DNA from: Candidatus Tepidiaquacellales bacterium UBA2330 | GTDB lineage: Bacteria; Bacteroidota; Ignavibacteria; Tepidaquicellales; Tepidaquicellaceae | Assembly: GCA_002344965.1 (NCBI GenBank) | Contig: DDUU01000011.1 | Location: 95,475 to 159,474, forward strand | Length of the DNA: 64,000 nucleotides | Reading direction: 5' to 3' | Shown: piece after piece, positions 25,411-35,231 of the stretch | Layout: each line of letters begins with the position of its first letter | How positions within the stretch are numbered: position 1 is the first letter of the stretch | The notes under the pieces: model-generated | What the model saw: the letters and a program-made list of their open reading frames with translations, nothing else | Database searches by the model: none | Told to the model about the DNA's origin: nothing | Position numbers and translations under genes: made by a program

Positions 25411-28400
25411 TTATTTAAGCATTGCGATTTTTCCGATGGTGTTTTTTGAAAGTGAACCATCGTTTGATTGTATATTAATTTTGTACAGGTAAGTGCCGTT
25501 GGCGATATTGTCACCGTCAGTATCTTTTCCGTCCCATTCAATAGTCACAAATTTATCAGTAATATTGCTCTTATTCAATTCTTTTATTAATCTTCCTCCG
25601 GCTGTATAAATTTTTATCTGCGCATTTATAGGACTGTCAGAATTATGCTGAAAGATAAAATTCGTAAAGTCCTTCATTGGATTCGGATAATTATAAACTT
25701 TATCAAGAGCAAGTTCAGTATTTGCTGTAACGTTAAATTCAACGGACTCAGTATTAAGATTATTGTATGTATCCCATGCATGAACTTCAATTTTATATTT
25801 GCCGGAAGCCAGATCCGTAAAATCATATTCAACGCTGCCGCTCTGATAACCTGTAGTGCTGGTATAAAACTGAGTAAGATCAATTTTATTATTTTCATCA
25901 TCATTGAGAACAGCTTCAAGTTTATGACCAATCGTGCCTGTCAAATTCAGACCATTTTCATCAAAAAAGTCGACAATAAGTTTCGGATTCTGATTTACCA
26001 GATCACCGGTTCTGAAATTTCTGCTGTCAAAATAAATATTAACCTGAGGTCCTGTAGTATCAACCGGAGCATTAGGATCTTCTCCGTTAATTATAAAGTT
26101 ATTGAAAAAGCCAATACCGTCATTGGCGTTGTTCTTAAAATATGAAATTATCTTTCCGTTTCCGGGATTATATGAAATATCTTTCGGTACTACAAATTCC
26201 ATTACCCATTTACCGTCAGCAATATTCACTTTGCCTGAAAAGATCTTTCCGCCCTGAAGTTTATAATTAAAGTAAGACTGGAAGTCTAGAATTCTGATAT
26301 TCTTATCAACATCAAGTACATCCATATCAAGCGTACCGTTATAATCCGACCAGAAAGTTGAGTCAGGTCTCAGGACAGAACCGTAAATTTTTACTTTCTG
26401 AAGAGCTTTCATTTCAAACTGCTGATTTGAAGGAGTGCTGTTAAGACTGTCAATCCGCGTGCGGTGCTGCGGTACGCCGAGCCGAACTGTCGGATCACTG
26501 AGCAAAGCAAACTTCAGATCATTATCGGCATATAACTGTTGCTTGACATTAAAAACCGCTTTGCCTAATCTGAGTCTCAAGTTTAGCGTATCAGTGGAAA
26601 ATAAATTTCTGTATAAAAGATTATTGTATATAGCGTTGGGAACGGCATAGACAGGTCTGACTGCAGCTGATATGCCTATTGCACCTTTATTATCATTCAG
26701 AAGAACCAGCTGTTCTGCAGCGCTTAAAATAAACGGATCGTCCCAGCGAGCCAGATCACAACTTGCTATTGTTATAAAAGGTAACTTCTTATTATTTGTA
26801 AGCTGAGGAACGGAAATTTGTCTTTCGAAAATTCTCTCATGCGCCCAAAGGTCAACACTACCGTGACCTGTATAGTTTATTAAAAGTTTTCCGTCATTCC
26901 ACTGTTTTATTATATCAACATTCGCACCTGGTTTTCTCCTGCCCTGCGGAGTTATTTCAGTCGGATAACTTACAATGTAAATTTTATTTTTTTTCAGGTA
27001 ACCCGGAGAATTGTTCTGAGCTACATCTTCACACTGATCTGTGTGAAGACTGCCTTCCTGTCCCTGAGTATTTTCAGTAGTCCAGCCGTCATCCGCAATA
27101 TACAGCGCTTCATTTCTCCACTTTCCGTAATTATCGGGATTCTCATACTGAACAATCTTTTCAATATAAGTATTTGCGTCAGCCAGTGTATTTGCATTTA
27201 TCCTGCCTGAAGCAAAATCCACTATATTTATACTGCTTGGTTCAATATAATTCTCATTAATTTCAAGTATATAGTCATCACTGCAAAAACTTTCCACATC
27301 ATCTGCATATTGGGAATTTCTTTGAATAGGAGGCACCCAGTTTTTTATATTTCCGTTATAAATATTATAAATGTTTTTATAGTCATAGCTGCCGTCTCCG
27401 AAAAATAAAACATAAACAGGTCTTTCCTGCCAGTTTGTATAAGTATATTTAAGAAAATTTCTCATAGCAACCGGATCCACCATACCGTTTGAAAACTCAT
27501 TATATATATGTTCAATATCAACAACAATTGTTTTTAAGTAATTATTACCCGAAGTCTGCCTGATATCTCTGAGTCTGTTCGCAGCTGGTAAGAACTCTTT
27601 TGGTGAAATTATAATAAATGAAGCTCCGTCAGCAAATTCACCTTTCAGATTCTGATTAGGTATTCTTGACGAAATTGAAACCGGTGTTTTATAATTAGCG
27701 GAATTAAGTGCATAATATTCTTTGGGATTACCAACAGTAATATTGTCCTGAAATTTTAATGTGCCGTTTGCAATTGATACCGGATTTATAATTTGAGGTT
27801 CGGTTATATTTGTCACATCAAAAAGCTTTACATCCTGATCAGTAAATCCTGTTATCTGATATTCCACAACGGAGTTTGTATCCGGTGAATTAAATCTCAG
27901 AAAATTATTATCTGCAGTGAGACTTCTTTTATACAGTATCTCATAATAATCATAATAACCGGAAACGTTTGACGAATTTCCGTCCTGTGACCTTAATGAA
28001 GCTCTGAAGTTTACGGAGGTTTTGCCGGGTTGTAAAGGATAATTCACTCCGAGTATATTATTGTTCAGGTAAGAAAGATTTATATGTGAAAAGCCGTTTA
28101 TAGAAGGTACGAACTGATTTGTAAGATATCCGGAATTCAGATCCTCAAGTCTCCACGTTGTAGGAAAAAATGAACCATTACCGAATCTGAATCTGAAATT
28201 TACATTTGTTCCGTCTATATATCCTTTAAGTTCCTTGTTAAAAGTGAAACTCTCATTCACTCCGATCCTTTGGCTTACCCAAAGGTAACCTGTAGAGCCG
28301 AGATTATTAATCTCAGGTTCTTCAAAAATTTTGTCATAAAAATAAGGCAGGGGATTAATGCCGGCAATATTTGATGAATTTACTGCAGTCATTCGCTGTC

Positions 28401-29544
28401 CCTGTGCTCCTCCGAAAGTAATCCAGTAATAATTTACTTTTGAAAATTTATTCAGTTTATGTATGTAAGTATTATAAAAACTGTCAAACATCCATTCGTT
28501 CGGATTCCTTCCGTAAAAAACAATATAATCATTGTCATTAAACTGTCCGTCATCTTCACCTGAAACAAAAATTTTGTTTTCAAGCAGATCAACAGGAACA
28601 GGATCAGCATTTCTGTATGGCAGATCGCCGCCGCCGTTGCCGTATATCTTTATTGTCCTCGGGTCAATGCTGTTTACATTTATACCTGCGTTCTGCAGAT
28701 AACTTTTATTGATTTTATATATACCGGATTCCCTAACTTCCATTTTATAAAAATCACCCGAAGCAAGAACGCTGTTTACAGCCGGCTGATCTCTTAACTC
28801 ATTGAATTCTTTTGTTGACCAGTTTAGTGCTATATCAGAGTTTAAAGCAATTCCATGCAGAAACATTCTTTCTTCAGAGCTCAGATCTTTATTCAGATAA
28901 ACAGGTCTGCCGTCGAATGTAACTTTAATCCGCATGTATGTTAACTTTTTTGCAGTTCCGGTAACGGGATTATATTGAACCGGATATATTTTTAAGTATC
29001 CGAAATACTTATTTCTAAGAGATCCTGTAGAAAACACTGCCGCATTATTTTCCGGATAATCAGAATTCCGGCTGTAGACTTTTGAGTCTTCTTCGTAAAC
29101 CGGAGTATATTCCTTAATTTTTTGATTGTAAATATAATTGGGAACGGGTTTTACTTTATAATTATATTCTTCAGTAAAATTTGCGTCAGTTATTTCAATT
29201 CTGTTTCTGCCGTTCGGAGTGGGAAGTATCAAAGGAAATGATCTGAATTTAAGATCCGGTCTTCCTTTTAATTCTGCAGAACTCAAAGAGTTTTCGAAAT
29301 CAATTTCATTTTTATATACAGGCATGAATTCGATTTCTATAAATGATTCATTTGAATTAATTATTTTATAATCAATTACTTCAGCTTCCGTCTGGTTTAA
29401 TTGAGTGGGATTGTTTTCTTTTGATTCACGTGAGATAAATTCTTTATTCTGAGAATAGGAATTTCCTGCAGACAGCATTACAATCAGTATTAAATAAAAA
29501 GTACGAAAATTTTTAAACATTGAATAAACGGGATTATTTTCCAT
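25411..29544 (-). CDS. porU: Type IX secretion sortase PorU (C25 gingipain-like)
   Basis: A 1377-residue cell-surface protease/sortase. Signal peptide (starting at Met1 or better at Met9, 29520), a long N-terminal beta domain, then the C25 domain from about residue 640. It has FFGDGSYDYKN (714-724), catalytic His894 in NYTGHGSVDLW and catalytic Cys929 in ITIASCDLARW. The C-terminus has an FlgD/CTD-like Ig domain (NYPNPMKDFTNFIF to NGTYLYKI). PorU cleaves T9SS C-terminal domains and attaches cargo to anionic lipopolysaccharide. The gene order porU-porV is conserved in T9SS-bearing bacteria. Confidence 0.94.
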   Translation of the reverse strand: MENNPVYSMFKNFRTFYLILIVMLSAGNSYSQNKEFISRESKENNPTQLNQTEAEVIDYKIINSNESFIEIEFMPVYKNEIDFENSLSSAELKGRPDLKFRSFPLILPTPNGRNRIEITDANFTEEYNYKVKPVPNYIYNQKIKEYTPVYEEDSKVYSRNSDYPENNAAVFSTGSLRNKYFGYLKIYPVQYNPVTGTAKKLTYMRIKVTFDGRPVYLNKDLSSEERMFLHGIALNSDIALNWSTKEFNELRDQPAVNSVLASGDFYKMEVRESGIYKINKSYLQNAGINVNSIDPRTIKIYGNGGGDLPYRNADPVPVDLLENKIFVSGEDDGQFNDNDYIVFYGRNPNEWMFDSFYNTYIHKLNKFSKVNYYWITFGGAQGQRMTAVNSSNIAGINPLPYFYDKIFEEPEINNLGSTGYLWVSQRIGVNESFTFNKELKGYIDGTNVNFRFRFGNGSFFPTTWRLEDLNSGYLTNQFVPSINGFSHINLSYLNNNILGVNYPLQPGKTSVNFRASLRSQDGNSSNVSGYYDYYEILYKRSLTADNNFLRFNSPDTNSVVEYQITGFTDQDVKLFDVTNITEPQIINPVSIANGTLKFQDNITVGNPKEYYALNSANYKTPVSISSRIPNQNLKGEFADGASFIIISPKEFLPAANRLRDIRQTSGNNYLKTIVVDIEHIYNEFSNGMVDPVAMRNFLKYTYTNWQERPVYVLFFGDGSYDYKNIYNIYNGNIKNWVPPIQRNSQYADDVESFCSDDYILEINENYIEPSSINIVDFASGRINANTLADANTYIEKIVQYENPDNYGKWRNEALYIADDGWTTENTQGQEGSLHTDQCEDVAQNNSPGYLKKNKIYIVSYPTEITPQGRRKPGANVDIIKQWNDGKLLINYTGHGSVDLWAHERIFERQISVPQLTNNKKLPFITIASCDLARWDDPFILSAAEQLVLLNDNKGAIGISAAVRPVYAVPNAIYNNLLYRNLFSTDTLNLRLRLGKAVFNVKQQLYADNDLKFALLSDPTVRLGVPQHRTRIDSLNSTPSNQQFEMKALQKVKIYGSVLRPDSTFWSDYNGTLDMDVLDVDKNIRILDFQSYFNYKLQGGKIFSGKVNIADGKWVMEFVVPKDISYNPGNGKIISYFKNNANDGIGFFNNFIINGEDPNAPVDTTGPQVNIYFDSRNFRTGDLVNQNPKLIVDFFDENGLNLTGTIGHKLEAVLNDDENNKIDLTQFYTSTTGYQSGSVEYDFTDLASGKYKIEVHAWDTYNNLNTESVEFNVTANTELALDKVYNYPNPMKDFTNFIFQHNSDSPINAQIKIYTAGGRLIKELNKSNITDKFVTIEWDGKDTDGDNIANGTYLYKINIQSNDGSLSKNTIGKIAMLK

Positions 29545-29618
29545 TTTTTAATTTTACTTTTTAAGAGTACTTTTGAAGTAACAATTATACTAATTAAAAA
29601 TTTCTTAATTAAATTAAA

Positions 29619-29661
29619 AAACCATTTTTTAAAGACAAAAGTATTCTTTATAAAATGGTTT
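29619..29661 (-). promoter_or_regulatory. Leader hairpin with U-tract upstream of porU
   Basis: Arms AAAATGGTTT and AAACCATTTT (29619-29628 and 29652-29661) with a 23-nt loop. On the minus strand the second arm leads directly into a U-rich run. It lies inside the predicted porU leader (transcript start near 29750), so it could act as an attenuator. The stem is AT-rich, hence weak. Confidence 0.4.
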
Positions 29662-29756
29662 CTTAAAAATTAAATGCATAGAGTGTTTGAAAAAATACTT
29701 TAAAAATTAATACAAAACTTCTCTATACAGTTATTGATTTAAATTTATGGACTTTG

Positions 29757-29787
29757 CAAATATATTGTTAGATACTTTGAAAATCAA
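29757..29787 (-). promoter_or_regulatory. Predicted porU promoter
   Basis: On the minus strand TTG (29787-29785), 20-bp spacer, TATATTTG (29764-29757), identical in layout to the marR and tRNA-Asn promoters. It implies a leader of about 200 nt before porU. Confidence 0.65.
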
Positions 29788-29843
29788 TACTCTATCTTAT
29801 ATTTCTGCAAATTTTAAGTTTATGTGTTTATTAATAAGAATTA

Positions 29844-30683
29844 CTACATAAGTTTTTCAGTTGCATGTTTCTTGGTCAGACCCATTTTTTCGAGTACTTC
29901 CAGATTGTTCAATGCATTCTTTGCGGATTCCTGTTCAGCCTGTTTTTTAGATTTACCTTTTCCAATTCCGAGACTTCTTTTATTGACAAACACTTCAACA
30001 GTAAACAATTTGTTATGCTCAGGACCTTCTTCTTTTATTATGGAATATTCCGGAATAAAATCCGTATGCGCCTGAACGTATTCGAGAAATTTACTTTTAT
30101 GATTTTCATCAAACTGATTTAACCATTTTATATCAAGCTTTACAAAAATTTCATGATTTAGAAATTCCTTTGCCGATTCATAACCAGAATCCATAAATAC
30201 TGCTCCTATCAGCGCTTCATAAGTATCCGCAAGAATTGTATCATATCCTTCGTCAATTGATTTTTTAGCTGTGTATGAGGCAAGAAGAAATTCCTGCAGT
30301 CTCAGATTTTTTGCTCTTTCAGCCAGAAATTTTTTATTTACAAGAATGGATCTGAATTTTGTCAGGTCTCCTTCCTCATTTAAAGGGAAATTTTTGAAAA
30401 GATACTCTGCAACAACAAGATCAAGTACTGCATCACCTAAAAATTCAAGTCTTTCGTTTGAGATTATTCCAACTCTTGAGATGTCAGTTTTTACTGTGAG
30501 AAAAGACCTGTGAGTAAGTGCAGTTACAAAATAATTTTTATCAATTATTTTATATTCAAGCAGTTTCTGTAGTTCTGTGAAATCTACATAATCGATCAGA
30601 TTCTGTTTACTGTTTTTTTTCCTTTCCAGCTGTTTATAGAAAGGATACAATTTTCTTAGACGTTTTTTAAAAAGATTGAACAT
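29844..30683 (-). CDS. rnc: Ribonuclease III
   Basis: A 279-residue double-strand RNA endonuclease. The signature NERLEFLGDAVLD (76-88) carries the catalytic acids; a second acidic site is in DTYEALIGAVFMDSG. A C-terminal dsRNA-binding domain (about 195-265, GKSKKQAEQESAKNAL) follows. The N-terminal basic extension of about 30 residues is longer than in E. coli. It is the last gene of acpP-fabF-rnc, an order conserved in many bacteria. Confidence 0.96.
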   Translation of the reverse strand: MFNLFKKRLRKLYPFYKQLERKKNSKQNLIDYVDFTELQKLLEYKIIDKNYFVTALTHRSFLTVKTDISRVGIISNERLEFLGDAVLDLVVAEYLFKNFPLNEEGDLTKFRSILVNKKFLAERAKNLRLQEFLLASYTAKKSIDEGYDTILADTYEALIGAVFMDSGYESAKEFLNHEIFVKLDIKWLNQFDENHKSKFLEYVQAHTDFIPEYSIIKEEGPEHNKLFTVEVFVNKRSLGIGKGKSKKQAEQESAKNALNNLEVLEKMGLTKKHATEKLM

Positions 30684-30710
30684 ATGAATTTATGAAGATG
30701 TCAGAATAAA

Positions 30711-31958
30711 TCAGTCCTCGAATTTTTTAAATAAAATTGCAGTGTTGTGGCCTCCGAATCCGGAATTCTCGGAGAGTACGGTTTTAACATCTTTTTTTAA
30801 TGCGGTGTTAACAACATAATTAAGATCACATTCCGGATCTTTCTCTTCGTAATTAATGGTTGGGGGAATTATACCGTCGCGTATTGTCAATACAGATGCT
30901 ATTGCCTCGATCGCACCAGCGGCTCCGAGCAAATGTCCAATCATGGATTTAATGGAATGTACCGGGATTTCCATAGCTCTTTCCTTAAATACATTTTTTA
31001 TTGCGAGTGTTTCGTTTTTATCATTATAATAAGTGGAAGTGCCGTGAGCGTTTATTACATCGATGTCATTAACCGTGAGATTTGAATTTTTTATTGCGAT
31101 TGCAATTGCTCTTCCGACACCTTCGCCCTCCGGAGCTGGTTCAGTAATGTGAAATGCGTCTGCAGTAAGTCCGAATCCTGTAATTTCTGCATAAATCTTA
31201 GCTCCTCTTGATTTGGCATGTTCCAGTTCTTCAAGTATGAGAGTTGCTCCGCCTTCACCCATTACAAACCCGTCTCTGTTTTTTTCAAAGGGTCTTGAAG
31301 CTTTCTGAGGAGCGTCATTTCTTGTTGATAAAGCTTTCATTGAATTAAATCCGCCTACACCCATAGGACATATCACGGCTTCAGATCCGCCTGTGATCAT
31401 AATATCAGCGTCTCCTCTTTCAATAAGCATAACAGAATCTGCAATGGAATGTGCTGAAGTAGTGCATGCGGATATGGTTGCGTAATTAGGTCCTTTAAAA
31501 CCATACTTCATAGATATCCTTCCGGCAGCAATATCAGCGATCAGCATAGGAATAAAAAACGGACTTATTCTGTCCGGATTTCCGTCTCTCTTATATAAAT
31601 TTATCTGCTGATTATGATAAGTCCACATACCGCCGATTCCTGAACCATATACTACGCCGGCTTTTTCAAGATCCACTTTTTCAATATTAAGTCCGGAGTC
31701 CTTAATTGCTTCTTCTGTTGCAGCCAGAGCATATTGCGTAAAAGGATCTGCACGCTGAGCCAGTTTTCTGTCCATATAATTTGTCGGATCAAATCCTTTG
31801 AGCTCTGCTGCAAACTTTGTGTCAAATTCAGTAGTGTCAAAATAAGTTATATTATCTACACCGCTTTTGCCTTCTATTAAAGCAGACCAGAAATCATTTA
31901 TATTTAATCCTACCGGACTAACTACGCCGATACCTGTTACGACAACTCTTCTCTTCAT
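30711..31958 (-). CDS. fabF: 3-oxoacyl-[ACP] synthase II
   Basis: A 415-residue condensing enzyme for fatty-acid chain elongation. Active-site Cys165 (SACTTSAHS) and the two histidines in NAHGTST and IGHLLGAAGA give the Cys-His-His triad. Full length. Twenty-eight nt downstream of acpP. Confidence 0.97.
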   Translation of the reverse strand: MKRRVVVTGIGVVSPVGLNINDFWSALIEGKSGVDNITYFDTTEFDTKFAAELKGFDPTNYMDRKLAQRADPFTQYALAATEEAIKDSGLNIEKVDLEKAGVVYGSGIGGMWTYHNQQINLYKRDGNPDRISPFFIPMLIADIAAGRISMKYGFKGPNYATISACTTSAHSIADSVMLIERGDADIMITGGSEAVICPMGVGGFNSMKALSTRNDAPQKASRPFEKNRDGFVMGEGGATLILEELEHAKSRGAKIYAEITGFGLTADAFHITEPAPEGEGVGRAIAIAIKNSNLTVNDIDVINAHGTSTYYNDKNETLAIKNVFKERAMEIPVHSIKSMIGHLLGAAGAIEAIASVLTIRDGIIPPTINYEEKDPECDLNYVVNTALKKDVKTVLSENSGFGGHNTAILFKKFED

Positions 31959-31986
31959 AATTATGTTTTAATAGATCCCAGAAAAA

Positions 31987-32235
31987 TTATTTTGAAGAAA
32001 TTTTTTCTGAAATATAACTTACTGCATCACCGACTTTTTGAATTTTCTCTGCGTCTTCATCCGGAATTTTAATATCGAATTCTTCTTCAAATTTCATGAC
32101 AAGCTCAACAGTATCAAGTGAATCCGCTCCCAGATCATTTATGAATGAAGCTTCACTTGTAACTTTGGATTCTTCAACTCCGAGTTTATCTACTACTGCG
32201 CTTTTTACTTTTGCTTCTATTTCAGCATTTGTCAT
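31987..32235 (-). CDS. acpP: Acyl carrier protein
   Basis: An 82-residue acidic carrier protein; the phosphopantetheine attaches to Ser39 in [10 protein letters not shown]. The ATG is preceded by AAGGAG, one of the clearer Shine-Dalgarno sequences here, as suits a highly expressed gene. Confidence 0.97.
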   Translation of the reverse strand: MTNAEIEAKVKSAVVDKLGVEESKVTSEASFINDLGADSLDTVELVMKFEEEFDIKIPDEDAEKIQKVGDAVSYISEKISSK

Positions 32236-32341
32236 TTCTTAAATCTCCTTAAATTATTTAATGTTTTTAAATTTAATCGAACAATATATGAAAATCAAAA
32301 AATCTTTAAAAGTTATTTAAAAATATTATTGTATGCGTATA

Positions 32342-33415
32342 TTATTTTAATTTCAGACTGTCAGTCTTTATCTCTAAGAAGTTTCTGAGTGAGTCAAGTT
32401 TCAGCTGAAACTCTCTCAGCTTCAGCTCTCTCTGGTTCAGTTCGTTTTCTTTGTTAAGTATCCTTTCTTCTCTGGAAATATAATTCTTTTCTTCTTTTGA
32501 TTTATCCCAGTATCCGAGATCCTCGAAATATCCTTTAAAAAGGAAGTTATGTTTTAACGCTTCCATATTCTGATAAAAACTGAAGGAACCCATTTCGAGA
32601 TTAGCGGTCGTAGCGTTTGTATTCCTGATTACTCCTTTAATATTATTGGCGAATACCGTATCTGTCAGCAATGTACCGATCAGACTCTGACTGGAATTTA
32701 TTTTTGCAGTAATGTCTTCGATATTTTTTGAAATGTGGTCAATACTCCCTCCCAGATTTTTTAGGTCATCTGATACAAAATTAATTGTATTTGACGCCTG
32801 TAATAAAATGTTGTTTATCTGTGCGGTCGAAGTTACAAAGCTGCCCATAAGTGAATCTATATTATCATAAATACTTGTATTGTTGACAAACTGGCCAAGC
32901 GTTCCCTCTCCTCTGTTAATTTTTATCATAATATCGGAAAGCTCTTTCGAAATTACCTGCGCCTGAAGCGTGGATTCATTCAGATTATTAAAAATGTCCT
33001 TGACTGTAACCGGCTTAATGGATTGTAAAGAATCCCCGTTAATAATCATCTGTGAAAATTCACTCCCGGCAGTAATGGAAACAATTTTATTACCGACAAG
33101 ACCGTCAGAATTTATTTCAGCCTTGGAATCCTTTTTAATAAATTTCTGAACATTCATGTTGAGATTCATGTTGACGCGGATTTTATCAATGGAAATTATT
33201 TCGATTGACTCAACAGTGCCGACACTAATTCCGGCATACTGAACTGAGTTTCCCTTTGTAAGACCGTTGACATCGGAAAATATCGAGTACACATTAAAAG
33301 TTTTGGTAAATAGATTTTCTTTTCCGCCGATATAAAATAAAGCCAGGATAAACAACACTATACCTGTAATTATGAATATCCCAAGCTTTATATATTTTGT
33401 TTTGTCTATACCCAT
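32342..33415 (-). CDS. mlaD: MlaD/MCE family lipid-transport substrate-binding protein
   Basis: A 357-residue periplasmic protein anchored by one N-terminal TM (about 11-29). A single MCE domain (about 38-115: VYSIFSDVNGLTKGNSVQYAGI and GLVGNKIVSI) is followed by a long helical region with heptad-like runs and a charged C-terminus. MCE proteins ring together to form a lipid tunnel for the MlaFE ABC transporter. It is encoded downstream of mlaE and mlaF. Confidence 0.92.
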   Translation of the reverse strand: MGIDKTKYIKLGIFIITGIVLFILALFYIGGKENLFTKTFNVYSIFSDVNGLTKGNSVQYAGISVGTVESIEIISIDKIRVNMNLNMNVQKFIKKDSKAEINSDGLVGNKIVSITAGSEFSQMIINGDSLQSIKPVTVKDIFNNLNESTLQAQVISKELSDIMIKINRGEGTLGQFVNNTSIYDNIDSLMGSFVTSTAQINNILLQASNTINFVSDDLKNLGGSIDHISKNIEDITAKINSSQSLIGTLLTDTVFANNIKGVIRNTNATTANLEMGSFSFYQNMEALKHNFLFKGYFEDLGYWDKSKEEKNYISREERILNKENELNQRELKLREFQLKLDSLRNFLEIKTDSLKLK

Positions 33416-33528
33416 AACTTTAAAAATTAATTAGTTAATTTTTTTATAAAAATTATTGATTTCGAAATGATACTTCAAGTTCAGTATTAATTTAATTTAT
33501 ATGAATTCATATTAACAAAAGTGAATCA

Positions 33529-34287
33529 TTATGAAAATTCAAAAAAGCCTCTGACAAATTCATCATCCGAGTTTTTAAGTTCATCATAAGTTCCTTCAGC
33601 AGTTATACTGCCTTCCTTTAAAACTATTATTCGGTTTGCCACGAGTTTTGCACATGGCATATCATGAGTTACTATTAAAGATGTTACATTAAATTTTTCC
33701 TGCATCTCAAGAATCAGATGACTTATCTCATTAGAAGTAACCGGGTCCAGTCCAGTAGTCGGTTCATCATAAAGTATTATTTCCGGATTCAGCATTAAAG
33801 TCCTTGCAAGACTGATTCTCTTCTTCATCCCGCCTGACAGCTCAGAAGGCATTTTATCAATAGCATTTTCAAGACCAACATTTTTTAAAGCTTCCTTTAC
33901 CTTTTCCGTCAGATCATGATTTACATAGTCAGGCTGCCTTATGACGGGAAATTCCAGATTTTGTCTTACTGTCATTGAATCATATAAAGCCCCGCTTTGG
34001 AAGAGAAATCCAATTCTTCTTCTTATAAGATTTTTTTCCGCTTCCGGTAAATTTAAGAACACAGTATCAAAAACTTCAATTGTTCCTGAAGTAGGATAAA
34101 GAAGTCCGATGATGCATTGTAGTATAACGGATTTTCCGGTGCCGGATTTTCCGAGCAGCACTACGGTTTCTCCTTTTTTGATCTCTACATTAATGTCCTT
34201 TAAAACTGTCAGGCTCCCGAAAGATTTTTTTAGATCAGTTATCTTTAATATTATATCTCCTGCGTTTTCGGTTTTTTCTTCGGACAT
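33529..34287 (-). CDS. mlaF: MlaF family ABC transporter ATP-binding protein
   Basis: About 252 residues from the ATG at 34287; a GTG at 34377, 2 nt after the mlaE stop, would add 30 residues of unfamiliar sequence. Walker A LLGKSGTGKSV, signature ELSGGMKKRISLAR, Walker B EIILYDEPTTGLD and the H-loop VTHDM. It powers phospholipid movement by the MlaE permease. Confidence 0.93.
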   Translation of the reverse strand: MSEEKTENAGDIILKITDLKKSFGSLTVLKDINVEIKKGETVVLLGKSGTGKSVILQCIIGLLYPTSGTIEVFDTVFLNLPEAEKNLIRRRIGFLFQSGALYDSMTVRQNLEFPVIRQPDYVNHDLTEKVKEALKNVGLENAIDKMPSELSGGMKKRISLARTLMLNPEIILYDEPTTGLDPVTSNEISHLILEMQEKFNVTSLIVTHDMPCAKLVANRIIVLKEGSITAEGTYDELKNSDDEFVRGFFEFS

Positions 34288-34379
34288 TATTTTTTTAGAA
34301 TTACAAATGTTATTACCGGCATTGATAAAGTTTTGATCTGCTTTTTTATTTTGAAAAATTTTATTGTCATTATACACAC

Positions 34380-35186
34380 CTATAAAAATATTGAAGTCAG
34401 CTGAACCATTACCATATCTATTAAAATTACCATTAAAGAAGAAATGACAACCGCCGTATTTGCCGCAACACCAACGCTTTCAGTTCCCCGGTTTGCATTA
34501 TAACCTTCATAACATCCTACCACTCCGATGCTGAAACCAAACAGAAAAGTTTTAAATGTAGCCGGAAGTATATCACGCATATCAATGTTTGTGAATGATG
34601 TCATTAAAAAAGACTTAAGTGTCATTGACTGAGTAATATTAAAAGCGACGAATCCCCCCATCAGAGCTATCATATCAGCAAGTATTACTAATAAAGGCAG
34701 CATAAGAGTGGAAGCAGTAACTCTTGTTACAACAAGATATTTAAACGGATTACATCCGGATACTTCCATTGCATCTATCTGCTCTGTCACTTTCATCGAT
34801 CCGAGCTCAGCACCGATTCCTGATCCGATCTTACCTGCAAAAATAAGCGCTGTGATCACCGGACCAATTTCAAGTATTACTGCAAGAGCTACCATTGAAG
34901 GGACAAGCGACGCTGCGCCGAATTTCTGTAGAGTGGGAATGGACTGAAGCGTGAGTGTCAGACCAATGATAAATCCCGTTACTGCAATAAGTGAGAAAGA
35001 TTTATATCCGATCTGATAAAATTGTTTTAAGGTTTCGGAAAATTCATACGGAGGTTTTATTATCTCCTTGAAATTTTTTAAAGCAAAAAGAAACAAACCT
35101 GTAATTTTTATTAAAGTATCTGACAAAGATTCCGGAAGCGTTAACTTAAATGTACTTTTTGGCTTATCTGATGTTAATGACTTCAT
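34380..35186 (-). CDS. mlaE: MlaE family ABC transporter permease
   Basis: A 268-residue inner-membrane permease with about five to six TM segments. Family hallmarks include TLQSIPTLQKFGA, IGPVITALIFAGKIGSG and AELGSMKVTEQIDAMEVSG (the coupling helix). It sits upstream of mlaF and mlaD as a complete core transporter. Confidence 0.94.
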   Translation of the reverse strand: MKSLTSDKPKSTFKLTLPESLSDTLIKITGLFLFALKNFKEIIKPPYEFSETLKQFYQIGYKSFSLIAVTGFIIGLTLTLQSIPTLQKFGAASLVPSMVALAVILEIGPVITALIFAGKIGSGIGAELGSMKVTEQIDAMEVSGCNPFKYLVVTRVTASTLMLPLLVILADMIALMGGFVAFNITQSMTLKSFLMTSFTNIDMRDILPATFKTFLFGFSIGVVGCYEGYNANRGTESVGVAANTAVVISSLMVILIDMVMVQLTSIFL

Positions 35187-35231
35187 AAAAATTAAGTTTT
35201 GAATTTTTTTACTGTCAGGAATCCATATTAA

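Noticed and set aside
25389..25541. Longer N-terminus for PorV
   Set aside because: It overlaps the end of porU and puts about 50 residues before the signal peptide; GGAGGT precedes the Met at 25388.
26435..26650. Plus-strand frames inside porU, purL and the M6-like gene
   Set aside because: They lie wholly antisense to long, well-conserved genes and show no domain or codon support.
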